This document shows, piece by piece, positions 1 to 8,858 of a stretch of DNA of 64,000 nucleotides (within the stretch, counting starts at the first letter, position 1; each line of letters starts with the position of its first letter). The notes under the pieces were generated by a model. It ran no database searches. It saw only the letters and a program-made list of their open reading frames with translations, and was not told the DNA's origin. The translations under genes and the position numbers were made by a program. The DNA lies in the NCBI RefSeq assembly GCF_021532315.1, contig NZ_JAKGAO010000004.1, forward strand, positions 124,001 through 188,000, written 5' to 3'. This stretch comes from Paenibacillus tarimensis. Lineage in GTDB: Bacteria; Bacillota; Bacilli; Paenibacillales; Paenibacillaceae.

Positions 1-2
1 AT

Positions 3-1190
3 GTGTGTTATATCTATCCCGCAAAATCAGCCAAGCCTCTGAAAGCAGAGGTTGTTGGTTTCCGGGATAACAAGGTTATTCTTATGCCTCTTGGCGAGCT
101 GCATGCGATCGGTCCTGGCTGCGATGTTGTGGGAACAGGCAAACCGCTTACTGTACAGGTCGGATCGGAGCTCCTAGGCAAAGTGCTCGACGGGCTCGGC
201 CAGCCGCTTGACGGCTCCTTTATTCCAACACGAATGCCGCATTATTCTACACATAATGCGCCCAGCAACCCGCTTTTCAGACCGCGGGTAACAGAGCCGC
301 TCGGGATTGGTGTGAAGGCGATTGACGGCTTGTTAACTGTTGGACGCGGGCAGCGGGTCGGTATATTTGCCGGTTCGGGTGTCGGCAAGAGCACCCTGCT
401 CGGCATGATAGCCCGCAACACATCGGCCGACGTCAACGTAATTGCGTTGATTGGTGAGCGTGGCCGTGAGGTGCTTGAGTTTGTGGAGAAGGACCTTGGT
501 CCTGAAGGATTGGCACGCTCGGTTGTTATTGTAGCAACTTCAGATCAGCCGGCCTTAATTCGCATTAAGGGTGCGCTAATCGCGACGACTATTGCCGAAT
601 ACTTCCGTGACCGCGGCTTGAATGTGATGCTGATGATGGATTCCGTGACCCGTTTTGCCATGGCGCAGCGTGAAGTAGGCTTGGCTATTGGTGAGCCCCC
701 TGCGACAAGAGGGTATACGCCGTCTGTTTTTGCAACACTGCCCAAGCTGCTTGAGAGGGCAGGAACCGGACCGACTGGCTCGATCACAGCATTTTATACC
801 GTCCTTGTTGATGGCGACGATATGAATGAACCGATTGCCGATGCGGTTCGCGGGATTTTGGACGGGCACATCGTTCTTAGCCGGAGCCTGGCCACCAAGG
901 GCCATTTTCCTGCCATTGATGTACTGGCTTCGGTAAGCCGGGTTATGAACGAGATTGTATCCGATCAGCAAAAGGATGCAGCTAATACGCTTAAAAGACT
1001 GCTTGCCATATACCGGGATTCAGAAGATTTAATTAATATCGGAGCTTATCAACGCGGCTCCAACGAAGAAATCGACCAATCGATCGCCTTCTATGACACC
1101 ATCCGTTCATTCACGCAGCAGAAGACGAATGAAAAGGTTAGTCTCGCGGATGTGCAGGAAAGGCTTCTAAAAGAATTTGGCGGAGGCTGA
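3..1190 (+). CDS. fliI: Flagellar export ATPase FliI (5' end outside window)
   Basis: ATPase that powers and unfolds substrates at the cytoplasmic face of the flagellar type III export apparatus. The visible 395 residues begin inside the N-terminal beta-barrel domain, so roughly the first 40 residues of a family protein of about 440 lie upstream. The apparent GTG at base 3 is an ordinary internal codon. The P-loop GSGVGKST sits at visible residues 124-131, followed by GERGREV and the Walker B stretch LMMDSVTRFA, all typical of the F1-beta/FliI family. It ends 8 bases before fliJ. Identification is firm from full-length similarity to B. subtilis FliI. Confidence 0.97.
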   Translation: MCYIYPAKSAKPLKAEVVGFRDNKVILMPLGELHAIGPGCDVVGTGKPLTVQVGSELLGKVLDGLGQPLDGSFIPTRMPHYSTHNAPSNPLFRPRVTEPLGIGVKAIDGLLTVGRGQRVGIFAGSGVGKSTLLGMIARNTSADVNVIALIGERGREVLEFVEKDLGPEGLARSVVIVATSDQPALIRIKGALIATTIAEYFRDRGLNVMLMMDSVTRFAMAQREVGLAIGEPPATRGYTPSVFATLPKLLERAGTGPTGSITAFYTVLVDGDDMNEPIADAVRGILDGHIVLSRSLATKGHFPAIDVLASVSRVMNEIVSDQQKDAANTLKRLLAIYRDSEDLINIGAYQRGSNEEIDQSIAFYDTIRSFTQQKTNEKVSLADVQERLLKEFGGG

Positions 1191-1198
1191 GCCCAGGA

Positions 1199-1645
1199 AT
1201 GAAGCATTACCTATATCCTTACCAAAAAATCGTGGATTTGAAACACAGTGAAAAAACTCAGGCGGAATGGATGCTCTCGTCAGCACTTGGAAAGCTTCAA
1301 TCTGAGGTAGATAACCTGAAACGATTGAATGAGGAACGATTGGAATGGATGGAGAGGCTTCAATCGGCTGCAGGCGGCGGAATTCCTTTGATGGAGCTTC
1401 AAAACATCCAAAGCTATGTTGAATATCTGGATGGATCTATTGAACGTAAGACCAGTGATGTGAAGCATGCTCGCAAAAACGTCGAGATTAATCAGACCAA
1501 TTTATCCGATAAGATGAAGGATGAGAAGGTTTGGGAGAAGGCAAAGGAAAAGGCATTGCATAAATTTATGCATGCTATGCGGTTGAAAGAGCAAAACGAG
1601 CTGGACGAAATGGCAACGGTCCGTTACGTTATGCCTGCACGTTAA
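1199..1645 (+). CDS. fliJ: Flagellar export chaperone/ATPase stalk protein FliJ
   Basis: Small, highly charged, almost entirely helical protein of 148 residues, the usual size for FliJ, which inserts as a coiled coil into the FliI hexamer and helps deliver substrates to the FlhA gate. The N-terminus (YLYPYQKIVDLKHSEKTQAE) has the family's characteristic F/Y-xYQKIL-like start, and the rest is heptad-like with many Lys and Glu. It starts 8 bases after the fliI stop, consistent with coupled translation. Recognition rests on position plus the N-terminal pattern because FliJ sequences diverge quickly. Confidence 0.92.
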   Translation: MKHYLYPYQKIVDLKHSEKTQAEWMLSSALGKLQSEVDNLKRLNEERLEWMERLQSAAGGGIPLMELQNIQSYVEYLDGSIERKTSDVKHARKNVEINQTNLSDKMKDEKVWEKAKEKALHKFMHAMRLKEQNELDEMATVRYVMPAR

Positions 1646-1721
1646 ACGGGCATACAGAGTGGGCTAACGAATAAGCCGGGAATCAGGCTTTTCGGACAAC
1701 GCTGCCAAGGGAGGGAGTTAC

Positions 1722-2639
1722 ATGGCTGATACGGAGAAGGAGAAAGGCTACAGCGGCATGGAACGGTTTATGTTCTTCCTGACGCCAATCCTTTTTACAC
1801 TCGTTCTACTCGGCGTACTGATGACATTATTCAATATTGATCTGCGCAATAAATTTCTGGAGATCGGAAACAAGGTTCCTGTTCTCGAGAAGGTGCTGCC
1901 AGAAGTGCCGAAGGACCCTAATGCCCAGGTAGAGGAATCTGACACAGAAACGCAAGCTGCTGAAGTGGATAGTAACCGGGTGAAAGAGCTTGAGAAGAAG
2001 CTGGCTGAGAAGGAAGCAGAGGTAGCCAAGCTATCGGCTGATCTTGAGGGCCAGGAGCAAGCTGTCTCCGAGCTTCAGGCCAAGCTCGATGAGATGGATA
2101 AAGTCGGAACGGTACAGCAGCAGTCTGACGAGGAATATCAGGCAAGGATATCTGGATTGGCGAATATGTTCGGTCAACTATCCGCAAGTAAGGCGGCACC
2201 TATCCTGCAGAGTATGACACTCGAAGAAATGGTGCTGATTATGGATGCCATGCGACCTGATGTCCGTGCTTCCATTATGGAGAAAATGAATCCGAAGATC
2301 GCTGCTGAGGCAACTGTTATGCTGAAGGATACAATGCCAGTGAAGGATAAGCAGATTGCCGCTCTGCAAGCAAGGTTGAAGGAACAGCAGACTACGACAA
2401 CGCCAACAAGCTCCAGTTCATTCCTGGATCAGACACAGGTAAGCTCTACATTTGGGAATATGCCGCCAGCTAGCGCTGCCAAACTGCTGCTGCAAATGGC
2501 TGAAGTGAGTCCGTCCAAGGTTCTGCAGGCGTTAAACGCCGTTAATGACCAAGCCAGGTCCAATATTTTGGATGAAATGAGCAAGCTGAATGAGAAATAT
2601 ACTGCCCAGCTCATGACTAAGCTTATGTCGGGTAAATAA
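1722..2639 (+). CDS. MotE-like flagellar-operon membrane protein (YlxF family)
   Basis: Bitopic membrane protein of 305 residues in the position of B. subtilis ylxF, between fliJ and fliK. One transmembrane helix lies near residues 14-35. A Glu/Lys-rich coiled coil follows at about 75-130, then a helical MgtE N-terminal-like domain at about 145-215 (GQLSASKAAPILQSM and DAMRPDVRASIMEKM repeats), and a second related segment at about 250-295 (MPPASAAKLLLQM). MotE in alphaproteobacteria, with a similar layout, is a chaperone for the stator-associated protein MotC; whether this protein does something comparable is inference. The ATG is preceded by a strong GGGAGGG ribosome site. Confidence 0.8.
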   Translation: MADTEKEKGYSGMERFMFFLTPILFTLVLLGVLMTLFNIDLRNKFLEIGNKVPVLEKVLPEVPKDPNAQVEESDTETQAAEVDSNRVKELEKKLAEKEAEVAKLSADLEGQEQAVSELQAKLDEMDKVGTVQQQSDEEYQARISGLANMFGQLSASKAAPILQSMTLEEMVLIMDAMRPDVRASIMEKMNPKIAAEATVMLKDTMPVKDKQIAALQARLKEQQTTTTPTSSSSFLDQTQVSSTFGNMPPASAAKLLLQMAEVSPSKVLQALNAVNDQARSNILDEMSKLNEKYTAQLMTKLMSGK

Positions 2640-2703
2640 ATTACTACTATTATATATACCTTGTTCTAAGCCTTCATTACACACGAAGGGAGGTGACAAC
2701 AAT

Positions 2704-4032
2704 ATGGAAATGATGATAGGTCAAATGTCGGCCGTTCCCGTGCAGCAGACTGCTAAGACAGGAGTCACTGAAGCAGGAAAGGGATTTGCAAACATGCTAG
2801 TTCAGTCAGTCGGCAAGCCGGCTGGAACATCTGCCTCTGGATCTGCTGCAGAAGGCATGGCTGCTGCGGTAACGGCTGTAAATGGCGGGTTTGCCGGGAT
2901 AATGTCTGGTACTGCGGAGGAAAAGCTTAGTGCAGAGCTCGATGAACTGCTGGCTCTTCTTGATGAAGGGGCAGCCGCTGAAATCGACGCTGGACAACTG
3001 GAGAAGCTGCAGGAACAACTAGCGGAATTAAATGAGCTGTTGTCAGCATTATTCCCCTTATCTTCAGTTGTGATTCCGGTACAGTTGACAGAAGAGACGC
3101 CGGCTCTTACAATTTCGGCTTTGAAGGCGCTAGTTGAAGAAGGGCAGCTGAAAACTTTAACGAAAGAGCAGCTTACAACAATAAGCAGCAAACTTGAGCA
3201 GATCAAGCAATTGGCGGACGGTACCCTCAATGCTGATGCTACTGGCACACAGGTTGACAATGATGACTTGGCTATGAAAAACTCCGGGCTTGACTTGAAA
3301 AATAATGAGCAGCTGATCGTCAAGACGGCGAAGTCCATCACGCCAGCTGATAATATGCTTGGACGTCTTGGACAGCAGCCGGTACCGATCACAGTCTTAT
3401 CTGCGGTCGTTCAGGATGCGGGTGATTCGGCAGCATTATCTGGAGTTGATTCTCTGGCAAGTCTGGATCAGACGGCTTCGCCAACTTCGGTTACAACTAC
3501 TGGATCAGCTGTACAAGAAACGGTTAAGACTGCCGGTACTGAGCAAGCCAAGCAGCCAGCAGCGGAACAGGTACCTGTACAGCGGTTCGCCGAAACGGTT
3601 AGCGGTACGTTTGTCAAGCAGTTTGGTCTGTTGAAGGGCAACGCCGTGTCAGAAGCAAGGTTAACACTGCTGCCTGAGCATTTGGGTCAGGTGGACGTGA
3701 AGATCACCATGCAAAACGGTCAGCTTACCGCACAATTTGTAACCGATAATGTGATGGCCAGGGACATGATTGAGAGCCAGATGGTTCAATTGCGGGCATC
3801 ACTACAAACACAGGGTCTTCAAGTTGAGAAGCTGGAGGTAACCCACAATCCGGTGCAGGGACAGACCTTCCAAAATCCCGAGCAGCGGGGAGGGAACGGC
3901 CAGGCATTCCAGCAGAAGAGCAAGCAGGGCGGTCTGCACGACGATTCAGCTCCCTCCTTTGAAGGCGAGCTAGTCGAACAAGTGGTCATTAACGGACTCG
4001 GCTACGGCAGGTCAATCAACGTCAAGGCATAA
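2704..4032 (+). CDS. fliK: Flagellar hook-length control protein FliK
   Basis: Secreted molecular ruler that sets hook length and switches export specificity through FlhB. The first 300 or so residues are low complexity (Ala, Thr, Gln, Glu, Leu) as in other FliK proteins. The conserved C-terminal domain is clear at about 310-395, with the pattern EARLTLLPEHLGQVDVKI and a following LRASLQTQGLQVEKLEV. A Gln/Gly-rich tail follows. Length is 442 residues, normal for the family. GGGAGGTGA lies just upstream of the ATG. It is followed by flgD, its cap-forming neighbour in Bacillus. Confidence 0.93.
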   Translation: MEMMIGQMSAVPVQQTAKTGVTEAGKGFANMLVQSVGKPAGTSASGSAAEGMAAAVTAVNGGFAGIMSGTAEEKLSAELDELLALLDEGAAAEIDAGQLEKLQEQLAELNELLSALFPLSSVVIPVQLTEETPALTISALKALVEEGQLKTLTKEQLTTISSKLEQIKQLADGTLNADATGTQVDNDDLAMKNSGLDLKNNEQLIVKTAKSITPADNMLGRLGQQPVPITVLSAVVQDAGDSAALSGVDSLASLDQTASPTSVTTTGSAVQETVKTAGTEQAKQPAAEQVPVQRFAETVSGTFVKQFGLLKGNAVSEARLTLLPEHLGQVDVKITMQNGQLTAQFVTDNVMARDMIESQMVQLRASLQTQGLQVEKLEVTHNPVQGQTFQNPEQRGGNGQAFQQKSKQGGLHDDSAPSFEGELVEQVVINGLGYGRSINVKA

Positions 4033-4060
4033 GCCATGATTGAACGGAGGTGACGATAAC

Positions 4061-4528
4061 ATGTCGAGCGGCGACAGCATTATATCAACACGCAACGTGT
4101 GGCCTTACTATAATTCCACGAACATAAAGGCGGCTGGCAAAGCGAGTTCAGAAAGCTCAACACTCGGCAAGGATGACTTCTTGAAAATTCTTGTGACCCA
4201 GTTGCGTAATCAGGATCCGATGCAGCCGATGCAGGACCGTGATTTTATTGCCCAGATGGCTCAGTTCTCCTCAGTGGAGCAGCTGATGAACATGTCCAAG
4301 GAAATGACGGCACTGCGCCAAAGTCTTGGTACAGCTAGCGGGCTAATCGGCAAGCAGATTGAATGGTTCGAATATGACTCCAATGGAACGCTCATCACAA
4401 AGAAGGGCATTGTGGAGTCGGTCGGAGTCAGTGACGGCATCCAGTATGCACAGAGTGGTGAATCCAAGATTCCAATGGAATATGTGACCTCCATCTCCGA
4501 GCCGAAGGAGGAGGTCGACAATGTCTGA
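4061..4528 (+). CDS. flgD: Flagellar hook-capping scaffold protein FlgD
   Basis: FlgD caps the growing hook and is needed for hook subunit assembly. The conserved N-terminal block is present (GKDDFLKILVTQLRNQDPMQ, then MAQFSSVEQLMNMS at about residues 35-75), followed by a short C-terminal beta region. I place the start at this ATG, 155 residues, because CGGAGGTGA lies 6-8 bases upstream; the in-frame TTG at 4040 would lie upstream of that ribosome site. The end overlaps the next gene by 8 bases. Confidence 0.94.
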   Translation: MSSGDSIISTRNVWPYYNSTNIKAAGKASSESSTLGKDDFLKILVTQLRNQDPMQPMQDRDFIAQMAQFSSVEQLMNMSKEMTALRQSLGTASGLIGKQIEWFEYDSNGTLITKKGIVESVGVSDGIQYAQSGESKIPMEYVTSISEPKEEVDNV

Positions 4529-4895
4529 TGCCATGCGTATTGGGCACCTGTATCCTTCTCAGGGCATGCCAATTGGCGTTCGTAAGCCAGCGGCTCCCGA
4601 TAGTAAACCGGTTTCCTTCGATACCTATCTTAATGCAAGCGAGCTAAAGTTCAGTCATCACGCCGAAGTGCGGATGAAGCAGCGGGGGATTAGCCTGAAG
4701 CCTGAACAGCTAAACCGGATCGCGGATATGCTAAACCAGGCGGAAGCCAAAGGTGCCAAGGATTCACTCGTGCTGTACCGGGACATCGCTATGATTGTGA
4801 ACGTTCCAAGTAAAACAGTTGTTACAGCAATGGATCATAAATCGCTGGAAGGCAATATTTTCACCCAGATTGATAGCGCCGTCGTTCTTTCATAA
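4521..4895 (+). CDS. Small flagellar-operon protein, TIGR02530/DUF3766-type
   Basis: A 124-residue protein found next to flgD and the hook gene in many Firmicutes and annotated only as a flagellar operon protein. The conserved core runs from about residue 45 to the end: SHHAEVRMKQRGISL, then a helix with LNQAEAKGAKDSLVLYRD, and a C-terminal DHKSLEGNIFTQIDSAV. There is no signal peptide or membrane segment. It overlaps flgD by 8 bases and is presumably translated with it. A role in hook assembly is suggested only by context. Confidence 0.85.
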   Translation: MSDAMRIGHLYPSQGMPIGVRKPAAPDSKPVSFDTYLNASELKFSHHAEVRMKQRGISLKPEQLNRIADMLNQAEAKGAKDSLVLYRDIAMIVNVPSKTVVTAMDHKSLEGNIFTQIDSAVVLS

Positions 4896-4923
4896 TCAGG
4901 GCTGGACCTTACAGGAGGCCCGG

Positions 4924-4947
4924 GGCCGCTGACCGATTGATGCGGCC
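4924..4947 (+). repeat. GGCCGC/GCGGCC hairpin before the hook gene
   Basis: A perfect 6-bp G+C-only inverted repeat with a 12-base loop lies in the 89-base gap before the hook gene. It has no T-run after it, so it is not a terminator of the usual kind. An mRNA processing or stability element is possible but unproven. Confidence 0.4.
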
Positions 4948-4984
4948 ATTCATAACAAAATTCAAATAGGGGGCTAACAAACCT

Positions 4985-5806
4985 ATGTTAAGATCGATGT
5001 ATTCCGGCGTATCCGGCATGAGAGCATTCCAGACAAAGCTTGACGTAATCGGCAACAACATTGCCAACGTCAACACGGTGGGCTTCAAGGCGAGCCGCGT
5101 TATGTTCAAAGATATCCTTAGCCAGACCGTATCGGGTGTGACAGCACCGGAAGAAGGAGCATCAGGCGGTGTAAATGCCAAGCAAGTGGGCCTTGGTGTA
5201 ACTCTTTCGGCAATTGATACCATTCATACACCTGGCAGCGCCATGACGACTAACATTGCAACGGATGTACGCATCGATGGTGACGGGTTCTTCGCCGTCA
5301 AGTCTACACCTGATCAAGAGGTACCTTACCTGACTCGTGCGGGTAACTTCACACTTGATGCCAACCGGCAGCTTGTCAATGCTGACGGCCAGTTCGTTCT
5401 CAGTGCTGACGGCGAACCAATTGTTCTTGAAGAGGATGTAACAGCATTCTCGATCGCTCAAGATGGCCGGATTATCTCGGTCAGTGCGGACGGTACCAGT
5501 GAACCTACTGATTTCCAGCTTGCTGTCGTAAAGGTAGCGAACCCGAGCGGTCTTGATAAGATCGGCGGTAACCTTTACCGCATGACGCCGAACGCTCATC
5601 CTGACGGCGAGGTTGTGCTCAGCACAGCAGGAGACATAGAAGTAGGAACAGGCGCAATTATTTCCGGCCAGCTGGAAATGTCCAACGTTGATTTGACTAA
5701 CGAATTTACAGAAATGATCACCGCACAGCGCGGTTTCCAGGCAAACTCAAGAATCATTACTACATCGGATGAAGTGCTGCAGGAAGTTGTTAATCTCAAG
5801 CGTTAA
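4985..5806 (+). CDS. flgE: Flagellar hook protein (FlgE/FlgG family)
   Basis: Axial protein of 273 residues that, by its place after flgD, corresponds to the B. subtilis hook protein FlgE (formerly called FlgG, the name many automatic annotations still give). The N-terminal rod/hook signature is intact (SGVSGMRAFQTKLDVIGNN, then NTVGFK). The central FlgE/F/G domain contains DGDGFF, and the C-terminal helix ends in SDEVLQEVVNLKR, nearly identical to Bacillus. N- and C-terminal heptads form the axial coiled coil. It lacks the large variable domains of enteric FlgE. Start chosen by the GGGGG-containing site upstream and the conserved MLRSMYSG. Confidence 0.93.
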   Translation: MLRSMYSGVSGMRAFQTKLDVIGNNIANVNTVGFKASRVMFKDILSQTVSGVTAPEEGASGGVNAKQVGLGVTLSAIDTIHTPGSAMTTNIATDVRIDGDGFFAVKSTPDQEVPYLTRAGNFTLDANRQLVNADGQFVLSADGEPIVLEEDVTAFSIAQDGRIISVSADGTSEPTDFQLAVVKVANPSGLDKIGGNLYRMTPNAHPDGEVVLSTAGDIEVGTGAIISGQLEMSNVDLTNEFTEMITAQRGFQANSRIITTSDEVLQEVVNLKR

Positions 5807-5863
5807 TGATCATTAATTACGGGGGGCGCCAGCCGCCTCCCGGGTATTATAGGGAGGTAGCTC

Positions 5864-6091
5864 ATGATTGAAGTAACACGGCTTAACGGTACCAAGATCA
5901 TGGTTAACGCACTTCTTATCGAAATGATTGAAGAAGTTCCAGATACACTGATCACGCTGACGACTGGTAAAAAATTCGTGGCAACGGAGCCTGCGGCTTT
6001 GCTGCAGGAGCGGATCCAGGATTACTTAAGAGGAATTGGTTTGGTGGCAGCTGTATACAGGAACGAGCAAACGGAGGGGCCATCATCATGA
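5864..6091 (+). CDS. swrD: FlbD-family swarming motility protein SwrD
   Basis: Compact protein of 75 residues of the FlbD/YlzI family. It begins MIEVTRLNGTKIMVNALLIE and includes the ITLTTGKKFVATE beta-hairpin typical of the family. In B. subtilis the orthologue SwrD raises flagellar power and is needed for swarming. It lies between the hook gene and fliL, as in Bacillus, and overlaps fliL by 4 bases. AGGGAGGT precedes the ATG by a normal distance. Confidence 0.9.
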   Translation: MIEVTRLNGTKIMVNALLIEMIEEVPDTLITLTTGKKFVATEPAALLQERIQDYLRGIGLVAAVYRNEQTEGPSS

Positions 6092-6564
6092 AGAAAATGT
6101 TGCCTTGGCTGATTACGATCCTGCTGGCCATTGCTTTGATTGCGGTAGTAGCGGTGTTTTTGTACAACCAGTTTATGAACAGTGAGGAAGATCCTGCGCT
6201 TAAAGCGGAGCACAGTGTTCACGAGGTTGAACCCAAGAAACTAAGCGCAGACGAGCGGGTTGAAATGACTACAGAAATTCAGGATATCAAGACGAATCTC
6301 CTGGATACGGATTACCTGGTGGTTATGAGCTTCGCCTTTCAGCTGGATGACAAGAAGTCCAAGGAAGAGTTTGACAAAATCAAAGATATTCAGATCAAGC
6401 CGATTATTATCCGCGAACTTGCAGACATGATGCCGGAGGAGCTTAAGGGCTCGCAGGGCAAGGATGCACTCAGCGCCAAGCTGATAAATGCGATTAATAA
6501 GGAACTTTCTGCAGGAAAAGTGACAAAAGTTGAAGTCACTAACTTTATCGTAACAATGATCTAA
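6088..6564 (+). CDS. fliL: Flagellar basal body-associated protein FliL
   Basis: Single-pass membrane protein of 158 residues that surrounds the stators and supports torque. The N-terminal helix (about residues 5-28, WLITILLAIALIAVVAVFLY) is followed by an extracytoplasmic stomatin-like domain containing YLVVMSFAFQLDD and the C-terminal VTKVEVTNFIVTMI. The ATG overlaps the swrD stop codon. Size and order match B. subtilis FliL. Confidence 0.93.
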   Translation: MKKMLPWLITILLAIALIAVVAVFLYNQFMNSEEDPALKAEHSVHEVEPKKLSADERVEMTTEIQDIKTNLLDTDYLVVMSFAFQLDDKKSKEEFDKIKDIQIKPIIIRELADMMPEELKGSQGKDALSAKLINAINKELSAGKVTKVEVTNFIVTMI

Positions 6565-6613
6565 CATATTACTGGCAGAATGTAATTGCAGCTCTTTAAG
6601 GGGGGTGAGACAA

Positions 6614-7615
6614 ATGGTGGATGTGTTATCGCAAAATGAAATCGATGCGCTGCTCGCGGCTCTCTCGTCCGGTGAGATGGATGCCGAGGAACTGAAGAAA
6701 GAAGAGACCACGAAGAAGATACGCGCATATGATTTCAAACGTGCCGTCCGTTTCTCGAAAGACCATCTTCGGAGCCTTACCCGTATACATGAAAATTTTG
6801 CCCGTTATCTGACAACGTATTTCTCAGCCCAGCTGCGTACCTTCGTACAGATTAACGTGGTGCAGGTTGAGCAGCTTCCTTATGATGAGTTTATCCGATC
6901 AATACCGAAGATGACGATCTTGAATATCTTCGAAGCGGATCCGCTCGAGGGCCGCATGGTGCTTGAGGTTCATCCCAACGTTGCCTATGCAATGCTGGAC
7001 CGCATGCTGGGCGGACAAGGTATAGCACCAACTAAAATCAGCTCACTTACGGAAATTGAAACGATTGTCATGGAACGGATATTTAACCGGGCATTCGAGA
7101 GTTTACAGGAAGCGTGGAAAACGGTTGTCGATATCTCCCCCAGATTGGAAGCGTTGGAGACGAATCCGCAATTCATGCAGATTGTCTCTCCGAACGAGAC
7201 AATTGCTTTGATATCACTCAGCACCAAAATTGGTGATACCACGGGTATGATTAACTTGTGTATACCGCATGTTGTCATTGAGCCGATTATGTCACGCCTA
7301 TCCGTTCATCACTGGTTCGTATCACAAAAGAAGAGCCGTGCGCCGGAAGAAGTGGACATGCTCAGCAACCGGGTCAGCAAAGCCAAGCTGCCGATTGTCG
7401 CAGAGCTTGGCGCTTCCAGCATCTCGATACGGGAGTTTCTGAGCCTGTCGGTAGGGGATGTAATCACGCTGGATAAGCGGGTGGAGGATGGGCTTCAAGT
7501 AAAAGTAGGCGAGAAGCTAAAATTTATCGGCAGCCCAGGGACTATCAGAGACCGTGTAGCCGTACAGGTCGACGAGATTGTAAGTGAAGGAGTGGAAGAA
7601 GATCATGACGAGTAA
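6614..7615 (+). CDS. fliM: Flagellar motor switch protein FliM
   Basis: C-ring switch protein that binds phosphorylated CheY and sets rotation direction. The N-terminal CheY-P docking peptide LSQNEIDALLAAL is at residues 5-17, followed by the CheC-like middle domain (YDFKRAVRFSKD onward, with LEGRMVLEV and the LGGQG motif) and a C-terminal SpoA/FliN-like domain (about 255-325, LSLSVGDVITLDKRV). I start at ATG 6614 because AAGGGGGGTGAG lies 5-10 bases upstream; the in-frame GTG at 6605 is inside that site. Length 333 residues. It overlaps fliY by 11 bases. Confidence 0.95.
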   Translation: MVDVLSQNEIDALLAALSSGEMDAEELKKEETTKKIRAYDFKRAVRFSKDHLRSLTRIHENFARYLTTYFSAQLRTFVQINVVQVEQLPYDEFIRSIPKMTILNIFEADPLEGRMVLEVHPNVAYAMLDRMLGGQGIAPTKISSLTEIETIVMERIFNRAFESLQEAWKTVVDISPRLEALETNPQFMQIVSPNETIALISLSTKIGDTTGMINLCIPHVVIEPIMSRLSVHHWFVSQKKSRAPEEVDMLSNRVSKAKLPIVAELGASSISIREFLSLSVGDVITLDKRVEDGLQVKVGEKLKFIGSPGTIRDRVAVQVDEIVSEGVEEDHDE

Positions 7616-8837
7616 GGATTATTTGTCGCAGGAAGAGATTGATGCACTGCTGCGGCAATCTTCCGGGGACGGAGATTCTTCCGGAGAAGGCGAGACTCTG
7701 GCCGCTGATCAGTATTTGGATCCAATGGAAGAGGATGCGCTTGGGGAGATTGGTAATATCACTTTCGGCAGTGCGGCAACAGCTTTGTCGACGCTGCTTG
7801 GCAAGAAGGTCGATATCACTACTCCTAAGGTTTCCCTGATTAGACGGGAAGATTTGGACAGTGAGTTTCCAAGACCCCATGTGGCTGTCCATGTAGAGTA
7901 TGTGGATGGTTTCCAAGGCATTAACTCCCTTGTCATTAAGACGATGGACGCTCAGGTCATAGCAGATCTGATGCTTGGCGGCGAGGGGAATGTGACAGCT
8001 GAAGAGCTGAACGAAATTCACATCAGTGCCGTTCAGGAAGCGATGAATCAGATGATGGGTTCGTCGGCGACTTCTATGTCAACCATCTTTAACCGGTTCG
8101 TCAACATATCGCCGCCAGGTATTGATATTCTTGATGTATCGAGCGGGGAAGGCGTCAGTAATCTGCCACCGGTTGATGTATTTGTAAAAATATCATTCCG
8201 CCTGATGATTGCGGACTTGATAGATTCAACGATTATGCAGCTGCTGCCTGTTTCGTTCGCAAAGGAGCTTGTATCGACCTTGATGGGCGGAACAGCCCCG
8301 GAACCGGCACCTGCCCCGGCAGCGCCGCAACCGCAGGCAGCAGTGCCAGCACCGCAGGCTCCAGCGCCTACAGCGCCTCCAGCGCCTCAGCATACGCCGC
8401 CTATGGCACCGCCACAGCCGCAGTATGCACCGCCTATGGCGCCTGATTACGCAGGAGGCGGTATGCCGATGCACGCTCATGCACCTCAGTCGCTCGGCTC
8501 TATGCCTGGCCGGAACGTAAACGTGCAGCCTGTACAGTTTGCTAATTTCCAAGGTGCACCATATGTTCAGGCGGATGATTCCAACCTAAATTTATTACTC
8601 GACATTCCGCTGAAGGTGACTGTAGAATTAGGTAGGACGCAGAAGCAGATCAAAGAGATTCTTGAGCTTTCTCAGGGATCCGTCATTGAGTTGGACAAGC
8701 TTGCAGGTGAACCGGTAGACATACTGGTTAACAACAAACTGATCGCCAAAGGCGAGGTTGTCGTCATTGATGAGAACTTCGGTGTACGCGTGACGGATAT
8801 TGTCAGTCAATGGGACCGGCTTCAAAAAATACAATAA
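7605..8837 (+). CDS. fliY: Flagellar motor switch phosphatase FliY
   Basis: Gram-positive switch protein combining CheY-P phosphatase (CheC-like) and FliN functions. An N-terminal CheY-binding peptide LSQEEIDALLRQ is followed by a CheC-type domain whose two active-site helices carry EIGNI (near residue 48) and EAMNQMMGS (near 145). A linker of about 80 residues very rich in Pro, Ala and Gln (nt about 8290-8520) leads to the FliN/SpoA domain, LDIPLKVTVELGRT to the end. Start at ATG 7605 is preferred over the in-frame GTG 7584 by similarity to Bacillus FliY; its AAGGAG site is rather far (12 bases), so the start is less certain. Confidence 0.94.
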   Translation: MTSKDYLSQEEIDALLRQSSGDGDSSGEGETLAADQYLDPMEEDALGEIGNITFGSAATALSTLLGKKVDITTPKVSLIRREDLDSEFPRPHVAVHVEYVDGFQGINSLVIKTMDAQVIADLMLGGEGNVTAEELNEIHISAVQEAMNQMMGSSATSMSTIFNRFVNISPPGIDILDVSSGEGVSNLPPVDVFVKISFRLMIADLIDSTIMQLLPVSFAKELVSTLMGGTAPEPAPAPAAPQPQAAVPAPQAPAPTAPPAPQHTPPMAPPQPQYAPPMAPDYAGGGMPMHAHAPQSLGSMPGRNVNVQPVQFANFQGAPYVQADDSNLNLLLDIPLKVTVELGRTQKQIKEILELSQGSVIELDKLAGEPVDILVNNKLIAKGEVVVIDENFGVRVTDIVSQWDRLQKIQ

Positions 8838-8858
8838 CTTCTGGGAGGAAGAAATAAG

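Noticed and set aside
1673-1690. AAGCC/GGCTT hairpin between fliJ and the motE-like gene
   Set aside because: It has only five base pairs and a two-base T tail in the middle of a continuous operon; it is probably chance.
2802-3392. A 196-codon - strand open frame opposite fliK
   Set aside because: It mirrors the low-complexity Ala/Thr/Glu part of FliK and is Ser/Cys-rich, with no motif of its own.
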